A stretch of DNA of 40,519 bases. Source: Mesorhizobium ventifaucium. GTDB taxonomy: Bacteria > Pseudomonadota > Alphaproteobacteria > Rhizobiales > Rhizobiaceae. The stretch lies in the NCBI RefSeq assembly GCF_935822925.1, contig NZ_CAKXZS010000050.1, positions 1-40,519 on the forward strand, in the 5' to 3' direction. The notes beneath the pieces are model-generated. The model was given only the letters and a program-made list of their open reading frames with translations, was not told where the DNA came from and searched no databases. The position numbers and the translations under genes were made by a program. Of this stretch, positions 33,119-40,519 are shown piece after piece; position 1 is the stretch's first letter; each line of letters begins with the position of its first letter.

Positions 33119-36100
33119 ATGCTCGCACGCTTGTTCGTGATCTTCGGTGGCTTTTTCGTGCTGGTGCTGTGTGCGGCGCTGGTGGTGCCGTATTTTATCG
33201 ACTGGACGAGCTACCGTGCCGATTTCGAGCGCGAGGCGAGCGCCATTCTGGGCCGCAAGGTCACCGTTCAGGGCGCTGCAACGGCGAAACTGCTGCCGTT
33301 TCCCTCGGTGACCTTCTCGAATGTCACTGTCGCCGGCGGTCGCGGCGGCCAGCCGGCAATGACCGTCGAGACCTTTTCGATGGACGCCGAACTGGCGCCT
33401 TTCCTGAGCGGCGAGGTGCTGATCTTCGACATGCGGCTGGTGCGGCCGAAGGCGACGATCGACATTGCCGCCGACGGCACGGTCGACTGGGCGATACGCC
33501 CGTCCTCGCCCTTCGATCCCAGCCAGATCTCGATCGAGAAGCTGACGGTGACCGACGGAGAGATCGCGCTGCGCCATGCCGCCGGCGGCCGCAGCCATCT
33601 TCTTTCCGAGATCAATTCGACAATCTCTGCCAGATCGCTGGCCGGACCCTGGCGGATGGATGGTTCGCTGCGGCTCGACGGCCTGCGCAGCTCGATCATC
33701 GTCTCCACCGGCAAGGCTGGTGGCGACGGACAGATGCGGCTCAGGCTCAAGGCCGATCCAGACGCCTATCCGCTGGTCATCGAAGCGGATGGCAATGCCG
33801 GCATTGTCGACGGGGCCGCGATCTATTCGGGCCAGTTCAAGCTCACAAGTTCTGACAAGAATGGCGCCGACAAGCGTTTGGCGCAGCTTAACGGCACCGA
33901 CGGCGAGATGATGAGGGCCAGCGCCGGCAAGCCGGAGCCCGGGTTCAGGCTGAACGGCAAGTTCTCGCTCGACCACCGGAAGCTTGATGTCGACGAGTTC
34001 CGCTTCGAGACCGGGCCACTCGACAATCCCTACACCGCCGACGGCAAGGCTGCCGTCGACCTTGGGCCGAACCCTCGCTTTTCGATCGAGGCCGATGGCG
34101 CTCAGGTGCAGTTCGATGAAGCCGTCGGCGCTGCGACCGGACTGACGCTGTCCGAGCGCGTCGCGGCGCTGGAGCAGGCGCTGCTCGCCCTGCCCAAGCC
34201 GACCATACCGGGCAGCGTCGAGGTGAAGCTGCCGGCGGTGGTGGCCGGCGACACGACGGTTCGTGACGTGCGCCTTTCCGCCGAGCCGGCCGATGCCGGC
34301 TGGTCGGTGAAGTCGCTGGGCGCGACGCTCCCGGGCCGCGCCAGGCTGGAAGCAAACGGTATGCTCAGTGTCGAGGATCAGTTCGGCTTCAGCGGCTCGC
34401 TGCTTCTGGCCGTGGGGCAGCCTTCCGGCTTCGCCGCCTGGCTGTCGAAGGATGTCGACGAGGCGATCCGCCGGCTGCCGGCCGCCGGCTTCAAGGCCAA
34501 GGTCGACCTGACCGGGAACCGCCAGGCCTTCAGCGACCTCGAGCTCGTTCTCGGCAAGGCGAAATTTTCCGGCCGCATCGATTCCAGCCAACGCGACGAT
34601 GCCAGGCCGTCGGTGCTGATGCGGCTCGAAGGCGGTGAACTCGACGTCGACGGGCTCGCCGCCTTCGCCTCGATCTTCATCAGCGACAAGGGCGCCAACC
34701 GTTTTTCCGACCGCGACCTCGATTTCCAGATCAAGGCCGGGCCGGTCAGCGCCGGCGGACTGACCGCCGATACGGTCGATACGGCGCTCAGGCTGCGCGA
34801 CGGTCTGCTCGAAATCGACCGGCTCTCGGTTGGCGGGCTTGCCGGCGCCTCGATCAGCGCCACCGGCCGGATCAAGGATTTCCCAGCGAGCCCGACCGGC
34901 AAGCTCGATGCCTCGGTGTTTGCCGTCGATCTCAAGCCGTTGGTCGATGTCGCAGCGAAGCACTATCCCGACAATGCCGTGCTAAAGGGGCTGGCGGGGC
35001 GTGTGGCCGCTTATCCCGAGCTTTTCCAGAATGCGCGTATCGATCTGGTGACGAGTGCCGCCGCCAATGGCGACGGCACGACGGGACTGGCGGTCAGCGC
35101 GCAAGGCAGGGCAGGCGGCTCGGCGTTTTCAGGATCGCTGTCCGGCAAAGGACTGGCCGACCGGCTTCTCGAGGCGCCGGTGTCGGTGACCTTCAACGCC
35201 AGGAATACCGACGCCACCGCGCTTCTGGCGCTTTACGGCCTGCCGGCGCTGCCGCTCGGCATGGTTGGCGAGGCGACCACGGACGTTTCGGCGAAAGGCA
35301 CGCTTGGCGGCGGCATGACGACGAGCTTCAACCTAACCGGCGACGACTTCAAGGCCGGTTTCGACGGAACGATCGCCAGCACGCCACAAGGCGCCACCGC
35401 CAAGGGCAAGGTCAGCCTGGAAGCCGCCGACATCGAGCCGTGGCTGATGACGACAGGCATCGGCCTGCCGGGCCTGCGGACAGGCATGTCGACGTGGCTT
35501 GCGGCCGACGCCGACTTCGGCAACGGCCTTCTTGTGCTGTCCGGTCTCAGCGGCGCCGTCAACGAGGCGGCGGTTTCCGGTGACGTCAATATCGACGTCA
35601 AAGACGGGCTGCCGCATCTTGCCGGCGCGTTGGCGCTCGATGAGCTGGATCTCGATCCGATGGCGGTGGCGCTGTTTGGCGACCAGGCCTTCCTGGGCTC
35701 CGGCAACGCTTGGCCGGCCGCCCCGTTCAGCCAGAAGCCCAGCCTGCCGTTCACCGCTGAACTCGACCTGACCACGGCGTCGCTGCTCGTCGGCCCGCTT
35801 GCCACGGCCTATGACGCGGCGCTGTCGCTGAAGCTCGACCAGGAAGGCATCCGCGTTTCGGACCTCAAGGCAAAGTTCGCCGGCGGCGCGCTTTCCGGGC
35901 TGTTCGAGCTGAAGAACAATGACGGCACCGGGCTTTTCTCCGGCCAGCTGAAACTTGTCGGCGCCGATCTGGCCACCGTGCTGCCAGAGACCGGCACCAG
36001 CGGAAGCGGCGATTTCTCGGCGGCGCTTTCGACCAGCGGCAAATCGGTCGATGCGATGGTTGCGGCGCTGTCCGGTTCCGGCACGGCGGCGCTGAAAGGC

Positions 36101-37093
36101 CTGACCATTGCCGGCGTCAATCCCGACGCCTTTGGCGCCTTCATCGCCAAGGCAGACGCCATTGGGCGCGATATCGATGCGGCCAAGACCGCCGGCTTCG
36201 CGCCGCAGATCGCCGCGGACGGCAGTTTTCCGGCTGGGGATGCCGACATCGCCTTCACAATTGCCGGTGGGACGCTGAGGGCACCGCCGGTCAATCTTGA
36301 AAATCCGGCGGCGACGCTGTCCGCCGACATCACGGCGGACCTGAAGGCGAGCATGGTCGCTGCCAGTGGTTCGATCACTTATCGGCCCGGCGACGAAGCG
36401 CTGGTCGGCTCCGATCCGACCGTGAATTTCAGCGTCGACGGGCCGTTCGGCGCGGCGAAGCGGCAATTCGACAGTGAGCCGTTAGCGCAGTTCCTGACCC
36501 AGCGTGCGCTGGAAAAGGAGCAGCAGCGGGTCGAGGCTATGCAGGCGGCGTTGCTTGAAAGACAGCGGTTGCGGCGTGAGGTGCGTTACTACGCGGCCCT
36601 GCAAGCCGAGCGCGACAGGGCAGCCGAAGAATTGCGCAAGCAGCAGGAGGCCGCGCGGCTGAAAGCTGAGGCAGATGCCAGGGCGAAAGCTGAAGCCGAA
36701 GCAAAGGCTCAAGCTGAAGCGGAGGCGAGGGCCAAGGCAGATGCGGAGGCGAGGGCTGAAGCAGAGGCCAAAGCCAAGGCGGATGCCGAGGCCAAGGCTA
36801 AGGCGGATGCGGAAGCGAGAGCCAGGGCGGCGCAGCAAGCGGCAAACGAGGCGGCGAAAGCCGAGGAACAGCGACGCCGGAAAGCGGAAGAGGCGAGGCG
36901 GATGGAAGAGGCGGGGCGGATCGCTGCGGAACAAAAGGCAAGGCTCGACGCCGAGCGCAGGGCTGCGGCTGAGCAGGCGCAGAAAATCGAGCGGGCGCGT
37001 CAGCCGGCGGCCAATGACAACCCGCGGCCATCAGAACCCACGCTTGAACCTTCGTCGATCGACAATCTGCTGAAGTCGCTGGGCGGCGGATAG
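33119..37093 (+). CDS. Very large AsmA-family protein with TolA-like C-terminal tail
   Basis: A protein of about 1,324 residues. It has an N-terminal membrane anchor (about 3-25, FVIFGGFFVLVLCAALVVPYF), then the AsmA signature IDWTSYRADFEREASAILGRKVTVQG and long beta-rich periplasmic repeats to about 1120, including an AsmA_2 region. AsmA-like proteins span the periplasm and are thought to move phospholipid to the outer membrane. From about 1125 to 1295 it becomes an Ala/Lys/Glu/Arg coiled coil (AEAKAKADAEAKAKADAEAR), ending in PSSIDNLLKSLGGG. Fusing AsmA with a TolA-like rod is unusual. The ATG at 33119 is preceded by GGGAG; TTG 33116 is the alternative. It is followed by a strong terminator. 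Confidence 0.92.
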   Translation: MLARLFVIFGGFFVLVLCAALVVPYFIDWTSYRADFEREASAILGRKVTVQGAATAKLLPFPSVTFSNVTVAGGRGGQPAMTVETFSMDAELAPFLSGEVLIFDMRLVRPKATIDIAADGTVDWAIRPSSPFDPSQISIEKLTVTDGEIALRHAAGGRSHLLSEINSTISARSLAGPWRMDGSLRLDGLRSSIIVSTGKAGGDGQMRLRLKADPDAYPLVIEADGNAGIVDGAAIYSGQFKLTSSDKNGADKRLAQLNGTDGEMMRASAGKPEPGFRLNGKFSLDHRKLDVDEFRFETGPLDNPYTADGKAAVDLGPNPRFSIEADGAQVQFDEAVGAATGLTLSERVAALEQALLALPKPTIPGSVEVKLPAVVAGDTTVRDVRLSAEPADAGWSVKSLGATLPGRARLEANGMLSVEDQFGFSGSLLLAVGQPSGFAAWLSKDVDEAIRRLPAAGFKAKVDLTGNRQAFSDLELVLGKAKFSGRIDSSQRDDARPSVLMRLEGGELDVDGLAAFASIFISDKGANRFSDRDLDFQIKAGPVSAGGLTADTVDTALRLRDGLLEIDRLSVGGLAGASISATGRIKDFPASPTGKLDASVFAVDLKPLVDVAAKHYPDNAVLKGLAGRVAAYPELFQNARIDLVTSAAANGDGTTGLAVSAQGRAGGSAFSGSLSGKGLADRLLEAPVSVTFNARNTDATALLALYGLPALPLGMVGEATTDVSAKGTLGGGMTTSFNLTGDDFKAGFDGTIASTPQGATAKGKVSLEAADIEPWLMTTGIGLPGLRTGMSTWLAADADFGNGLLVLSGLSGAVNEAAVSGDVNIDVKDGLPHLAGALALDELDLDPMAVALFGDQAFLGSGNAWPAAPFSQKPSLPFTAELDLTTASLLVGPLATAYDAALSLKLDQEGIRVSDLKAKFAGGALSGLFELKNNDGTGLFSGQLKLVGADLATVLPETGTSGSGDFSAALSTSGKSVDAMVAALSGSGTAALKGLTIAGVNPDAFGAFIAKADAIGRDIDAAKTAGFAPQIAADGSFPAGDADIAFTIAGGTLRAPPVNLENPAATLSADITADLKASMVAASGSITYRPGDEALVGSDPTVNFSVDGPFGAAKRQFDSEPLAQFLTQRALEKEQQRVEAMQAALLERQRLRREVRYYAALQAERDRAAEELRKQQEAARLKAEADARAKAEAEAKAQAEAEARAKADAEARAEAEAKAKADAEAKAKADAEARARAAQQAANEAAKAEEQRRRKAEEARRMEEAGRIAAEQKARLDAERRAAAEQAQKIERARQPAANDNPRPSEPTLEPSSIDNLLKSLGGG
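36660..36860 (+). repeat. Imperfect tandem repeats coding the AKADAEA rod
   Basis: Units of the type GCC(A/G)AGGC(A/T/G)GAxGC repeat without stops and encode KAxAEA. The region is prone to length change. Confidence 0.6.
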
Positions 37094-37097
37094 CTCT

Positions 37098-37156
37098 ACC
37101 TAAAGCGCGTCGCGTTCGAACGATTCATGCGACGCGCTTTAGGTTCTTGTTTTTTT
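37098..37156 (+). terminator. Intrinsic terminator of the AsmA gene
   Basis: A 16-bp perfect stem (ACCTAAAGCGCGTCGC with GCGACGCGCTTTAGGT) and a 15-base loop are followed by TCTTGTTTTTTT. The stem-loop begins five bases after the AsmA stop. Similar GCGTCGC hairpins are common in Rhizobiales intergenic DNA. Confidence 0.85.
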
Positions 37157-37226
37157 GCATGTCGTTGTCGCAAAACCGCTACGCACCCTCGGTTCAAGCC
37201 CGAGGCATGCTTTTGCGCGACATGCA
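37156..37226. repeat. Dispersed TGCATGTCG palindromic repeat, long form
   Basis: Arms TGCATGTCG and CGACATGCA, inner arms CGCAAAA and TTTTGCG, plus an extra internal hairpin with CCTCGG/CCGAGG. It is the inverted relative of 21847-21895. It abuts the stop of the RHH gene. Confidence 0.75.
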
Positions 37227-37454
37227 TTAGACCGGTTTCATCCCTCGCTTCGCCCAATCCAGGACGTAGAGCCTGAGCGCCGAGGACAGGTTGGCATTGC
37301 GCGGCCGGGCCTCGTCGATTTCGGCGACGAGGGCGGCGAGAGTCAGTTTGCGTGCGGCGGCGATGGCGACGAGATCGTCGAAAAACGGCTTTTCGAGCGA
37401 ATAGCTGGTGCGATGGCCGCGAATGGTCACCGAGCGTTTCTCGACCGGGCTCAC
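37227..37454 (-). CDS. Ribbon-helix-helix DNA-binding protein (RHH_4 type)
   Basis: A 75-residue protein with the RHH_4 layout: strand KRSVTIRGHRTSYSLEKPF, helix FFDDLVAIAAARKLTLAALVAEI, then NLSSALRLYVLDW. Such proteins occur next to DUF4169 and SspB in Rhizobiales. It probably binds DNA, though its targets are unknown. It is 20 bases downstream of the DUF4169 gene, so the three genes form one operon. Confidence 0.9.
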   Translation of the reverse strand: MSPVEKRSVTIRGHRTSYSLEKPFFDDLVAIAAARKLTLAALVAEIDEARPRNANLSSALRLYVLDWAKRGMKPV

Positions 37455-37474
37455 CGGACGTGACTCATTTCACG

Positions 37475-37720
37475 TCAAGCATCGGTTTTATCCGGAAACT
37501 GCGGCGCATTTTTCGGTCCGATGCTCAGGGGATCCGGATCGCCCATAACTTCGCGGCGATGGCCGGCGACAAATTTTTCTGCCTTGCCGGCGAGCGAACG
37601 GTCACGCTCCCGGTCGGCCTTGGAGCGGCCGTGCAGCGTCCGGTTCTGTTCGGCCAGGCGCTCCTGCTCGGCTCGTGCCCTCTGCTTGCGGACCTGGCGG
37701 AGGTTGACGATGTCGGCCAT
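37475..37720 (-). CDS. DUF4169 family protein
   Basis: An 81-residue, strongly charged protein starting MADIVNLRQVRKQRARAEQE and continuing with Arg/Lys/Glu-rich helix (SKADRERDRSLAGKAEKFVAGHRR), the DUF4169 signature. Function unknown. It starts 18 bases after the SspB stop and precedes the RHH gene. Confidence 0.9.
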   Translation of the reverse strand: MADIVNLRQVRKQRARAEQERLAEQNRTLHGRSKADRERDRSLAGKAEKFVAGHRREVMGDPDPLSIGPKNAPQFPDKTDA

Positions 37721-37738
37721 GTCGCGCGGCCCGTCGGA

Positions 37739-38272
37739 TCACTTCTTGCGGAAGGCGTCGAGCGACACCACTTCGGCGCCCTTGGCGGCGGCATCGGCCG
37801 TGGCCGGCTTCTTTTCGGCCTCAGCAGTCTTCTTCTTCTCGGGCTTTTTCTCGGCGACGACAGCCAGCGGTTCGGAAGCGGGCTTGCCGGCCAATTCCCC
37901 CTCTGCCGAGGTCTCCGTCTTCACGTCGAACTCGAGTTCGAAATTGACGGACGGATCGTAAAAGCCGCGCACGGCCGAGAATGGGATTTCCAGCTTTTCC
38001 GGCACGTCGGAGAAAGACAGCCCGACCTCGAAGCCGGTGTCGGTCACCTTCAGGTCCCAATACTGGAACTGGATGACGATGGTCATCTGTTCGGGATAGC
38101 GCTCGCGCAAGCGGGAAGATACGCGCACGCCGGGGGCGCCGGTCAGAAAAGTGATGAAGAAATGATGGTTGCCGGGGAGGCCGGTGCGCGCGACTTCGGC
38201 CAGGACCTTGCGCATGACGCCGCGCAATGCCTCCTGGGCCAGAATGTCGTAGCGAATGTGGTCGTCGGCCAT
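37739..38272 (-). CDS. sspB: Alphaproteobacterial ClpXP adaptor SspB
   Basis: A 177-residue protein. The SspB core (about 1-120) has HFFITFLTGAPGVRVSSRLRERYP and MTIVIQFQYWDLKV. A low-complexity Lys/Ala/Glu linker follows, and the C-terminus EVVSLDAFRKK is the typical ClpX-binding tail. SspB delivers ssrA-tagged and other substrates to ClpXP. The ATG at 38272 gives the family start; its ribosome site is weak. First gene of an operon with DUF4169 and RHH. Confidence 0.93.
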   Translation of the reverse strand: MADDHIRYDILAQEALRGVMRKVLAEVARTGLPGNHHFFITFLTGAPGVRVSSRLRERYPEQMTIVIQFQYWDLKVTDTGFEVGLSFSDVPEKLEIPFSAVRGFYDPSVNFELEFDVKTETSAEGELAGKPASEPLAVVAEKKPEKKKTAEAEKKPATADAAAKGAEVVSLDAFRKK

Positions 38273-38390
38273 GTCGCTGTCGGGTTCCGTTGAATCGTCC
38301 GCATAGCTGTAATCAAGCTTGAGCGCGGCGTAAACCGGATATAGATGCCGGCAGCGCAGTTGCGAGAGGGCATGCCTCAGATTTGATCGC

Positions 38391-39080
38391 TCAGGCGCCA
38401 GCGAGCGCGCTGTGCTTTTGCGCATCGGCCGCCGGCTGCCGCTTGGCGAAGGCGCGCAGGAAGGTGCGCACGCCATGGGTCGCGGATTGCAGCACCTCAT
38501 CATCGGTCGGCGTGCCGCCGAGCATGAAGGTCGTCTGCAATTCGGCATTGGCAAGGGCCTGGAACTGGCGCGCAGCGACATCGGGGTCCTCGATGTCGAG
38601 GAAACCGGCATGGGCGAGGCGGGCGAAACGGGCGGCGATCGCCGGCCATGTCCTGCCCGGTCCCTGTTCACGCCATTCGGCAAACAGCTCGGGATAGCGC
38701 TCGCCCTCGGCCTGGATCAGCTTGCGCAGGAATTTTCCATCGCGGCTGCAGATACAGTTGCGGTTCATACGCACGGCAAAGGCGATCAGATCGGCTTCAA
38801 GGTCCTTCGGCTGGTCGGGAAAGGTTGAAATAGTGGCGAAGATGCCGGCATTGCAGCGCTCGGTGAGATCGCGGACGATGGCGACGAAGAGTTTCTCCTT
38901 GTCGCCATGGTGGTTGTAGATCGTCTGGCGTGAAACGCCGGCCTCGGCGGCAATCATGTCGATATTGGCGCCGGCGAAGCTTTCACGGCAGAACACCTCG
39001 CCGGCAGCGTCCATGATGGAGGCGCGCTTTGCCTCATGGCCGCGTGGCGGGATAGTGTCAGGAGAAACGTCGTGCTTCAT
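38391..39080 (-). CDS. TetR-family regulator of the divergent efflux pump
   Basis: A 229-residue repressor. Its HTH is IDMIAAEAGVSRQTIYNHHGDKEKLF (residues about 40-65), after an ASIMDAAGEVFCRESF helix; the ligand-binding domain follows. It has no ribosome site before the ATG at 39080, and a -10 element (TATATA, 39087-39092) would place transcription start at about that ATG, so the message may be leaderless. Its palindromic operator overlaps both divergent promoters. Confidence 0.93.
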   Translation of the reverse strand: MKHDVSPDTIPPRGHEAKRASIMDAAGEVFCRESFAGANIDMIAAEAGVSRQTIYNHHGDKEKLFVAIVRDLTERCNAGIFATISTFPDQPKDLEADLIAFAVRMNRNCICSRDGKFLRKLIQAEGERYPELFAEWREQGPGRTWPAIAARFARLAHAGFLDIEDPDVAARQFQALANAELQTTFMLGGTPTDDEVLQSATHGVRTFLRAFAKRQPAADAQKHSALAGA

Positions 39081-39086
39081 GAAAAC

Positions 39087-39128
39087 TATATAGAGGTGAT
39101 TGACGAATTAGACAAGAGTGTCTAAATT
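39087..39128. promoter_or_regulatory. Overlapping divergent promoters with TetR operator TTAGACA-agag-TGTCTAA
   Basis: Plus strand: -35 TTGACG (39100-39105), 17-base spacer and -10 TAAATT (39123-39128) for the efflux gene. Minus strand: -35 TTGTCT (39110-39115), 17-base spacer and -10 TATATA (39087-39092) for tetR. The 7-bp-arm palindrome at 39108-39125 lies in the plus spacer and over the minus -35, so one repressor could close both. Confidence 0.8.
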
Positions 39129-39241
39129 TGTGGACTATCTTAAAGGATTTCCCCCGCAGGAAATCGGAATTTCATGGGATGGAACGTCCTAGGATTACCC
39201 GCCGGTCGGCGGCAAACCAGATTTGAGAGAAGCCTGCTATC

Positions 39242-40447
39242 ATGAGTCCCCAATTCCTCCGCATCGCGGTCGTGCTCGGTCTGTTGACTGCCATCGGCCC
39301 GTTCGCCATCGACATGTATCTTCCGGCGCTGCCTTCGATCGGCGCCGATCTGCAGGCAAGCACCGCTGCCGTGCAGATGAGCTTGCTGATCTTCTTTCTG
39401 TCCATGGGGTTTGGCCAGATCGTCGTCGGACCAATCTCCGACATGGTCGGACGCAAGCTGCCGCTCTATGGCGGCCTCGGCCTGTTCATGGTCGGCGGCA
39501 TCGGCTCGGCGCTGGCGCCATCGATCGAGTGGCTGATCGCCTTCCGTTTCCTGCAAGGGCTCGGCGCCAGCGCAGGCATGGCGGTGCCGCGCGCCATCGT
39601 GCGTGACCTGCACACCGGCACCGAAGCTGCCAAGCTGATGTCGCTCTTGATGCTGGTGTTTTCGGTGTCGCCGATCCTGGCGCCGCTGACCGGTAGCGTC
39701 ATTATCGAGAATTTCGGCTGGCGTGCCGTGTTTTGGACGGTGACGGGTGGGGCGGTGCTCGCCACCATCCTGCTGGCGACCTCGCTCAAGGAGACGCGAC
39801 CGGTCGAGGCGCGTGCAGGCAGTTCGTTCGGCACCGCGCTGTCGGCCTATCGCTTCCTGATGGGCGACCGCAACTTCCTTGGCCTGGCGGCCATCGGCGG
39901 CTTCGGTCTGGCGAGCTTCTTCGTCTATCTGTCGAGCTCCTCCTTCATCCTGATAGATCACTACGGGCTGTCGCCGTCGGTCTACAGCGTGTTCTTCTCG
40001 ATCAACGCGGTCGCCTTCATCGGCATGTCGCAACTGACGGGAATGCTGTCAGAAGGGTTCGGGCTGAGGCCGGTGGTGCGGGTCGCGGTGGTCGGCTATG
40101 CGACGACGATGGTGGTGCTGTTCGCGGTGATGGCGTCCGGCGTCGATCGGCTCGACGTCATGGCGGCGCTGCTGTTCGTCGGCTACGGGTTCCTCGGCCT
40201 GGTGATTCCGACGACTTCGGTGCTGGCCATGGAGGAGCATGGCGCGATCGCCGGCACGGCCTCGGCACTGATGGGCACCCTGCACTTCGCCATCGGCGCG
40301 GTTGCCATGGGCATCGCCGGCGTGTTCTTCGACGGCACGCCGCTGCCTATGGTGGCCGGCATCATGCTTTGCGCGGTGATCTCCTTTACGCTGGCCAAGG
40401 TGACGCTCGGCCGCGGGCGGGAAGTTGTCGAAGCGCCGGCAGAGTAG
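39242..40447 (+). CDS. MFS multidrug efflux transporter, Bcr/CflA type
   Basis: A 401-residue membrane protein with 12 predicted helices of the DHA1 family. Motifs include GPFAIDMYLPALPSIGADLQ in helix 1, ISDMVGRKLPLYGG (motif A) and FRFLQGLGASAG (motif B) in helix 4, and SPILAPLTGS (motif C) in helix 5. Bcr/CflA pumps export drugs such as bicyclomycin, sulfathiazole or chloramphenicol. GAGAAG precedes the ATG. Expression is probably controlled by the divergent TetR protein. A strong terminator follows. Confidence 0.94.
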   Translation: MSPQFLRIAVVLGLLTAIGPFAIDMYLPALPSIGADLQASTAAVQMSLLIFFLSMGFGQIVVGPISDMVGRKLPLYGGLGLFMVGGIGSALAPSIEWLIAFRFLQGLGASAGMAVPRAIVRDLHTGTEAAKLMSLLMLVFSVSPILAPLTGSVIIENFGWRAVFWTVTGGAVLATILLATSLKETRPVEARAGSSFGTALSAYRFLMGDRNFLGLAAIGGFGLASFFVYLSSSSFILIDHYGLSPSVYSVFFSINAVAFIGMSQLTGMLSEGFGLRPVVRVAVVGYATTMVVLFAVMASGVDRLDVMAALLFVGYGFLGLVIPTTSVLAMEEHGAIAGTASALMGTLHFAIGAVAMGIAGVFFDGTPLPMVAGIMLCAVISFTLAKVTLGRGREVVEAPAE

Positions 40448-40468
40448 ATTTTTTCCAGCGAGAGCATG

Positions 40469-40495
40469 AAAGGCCGGGTTGTTCCCGGCCTTTTT
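40469..40495 (+). terminator. Rho-independent terminator of the efflux gene
   Basis: AAAGGCCGGG-ttgtt-CCCGGCCTTT stem directly followed by TT, 22 bases after the stop codon. Confidence 0.92.
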
Positions 40496-40519
40496 CACGT
40501 CGTGCGCCAGGCATGGTGC

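Overview
The window reads as chromosome (or a large replicon) of a high-GC alphaproteobacterium of the Rhizobiales, most like Mesorhizobium. Supporting signs are a rhizopine/inositol-type catabolic cluster, several ribose-type sugar ABC systems, the alphaproteobacterial ClpXP adaptor SspB beside DUF4169 and ribbon-helix-helix genes, dispersed intergenic palindromic repeats, and GC-rich codon use. This placement is inference from gene content; there is no rRNA, tRNA, CRISPR, integrase or transposase in the window.

Region 1 (22-8860) is a minus-strand operon with a divergent LacI-type regulator. In transcription order it encodes a MocD-like membrane di-iron oxygenase, a MocB-like binding protein, a ribose-type permease, an ABC ATPase that is frameshifted as read, a MocA-like dehydrogenase, a MocC-like isomerase, a MocE-like Rieske ferredoxin and a PanB-like protein. 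The set resembles rhizopine (3-O-methyl-scyllo-inosamine) catabolism: uptake, oxidative O-demethylation, oxidation and isomerisation of the ring. The dedicated MocF reductase is absent. The PanB-like protein has lost most canonical active-site residues, which makes this the best candidate for an undescribed variant pathway.

Region 2 (8861-13600) holds a cupin gene divergent from a winged-helix/TPR regulator, flanked by two imperfect copies of the 3' end of the adjacent aminopeptidase P gene, then the aminopeptidase itself and a repeat-rich gap.

Region 3 (13585-18586) is housekeeping: a small protein, PrmA, a SCO1/SenC copper chaperone, a CreA-family periplasmic protein, a hexapeptide acyltransferase, a small two-helix membrane protein, an SDR and a small helical protein.

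Region 4 (18683-24914) is a second sugar cassette: a LacI regulator divergent from a dehydrogenase, a TIM-barrel isomerase and a binding protein/ATPase/permease set, with tandem TAAACGTTTA-type operators between them. It parallels region 1 without the oxygenase module.

Region 5 (24924-33024) has a UvrD/PcrA helicase carrying an unusual in-frame palindromic insertion, a dienelactone hydrolase, an EamA exporter divergent from an Lrp/AsnC regulator, a MITE-like palindromic element, a small unknown gene, a thioesterase and an FAD-linked D-lactate-type dehydrogenase.

Region 6 (33119-40519) has a very large AsmA-family protein with a TolA-like Ala/Lys/Glu tail, the RHH/DUF4169/SspB group, and a TetR regulator divergent from a Bcr/CflA-type efflux pump, with an operator placed inside both promoters. 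A clear intrinsic terminator closes the window.
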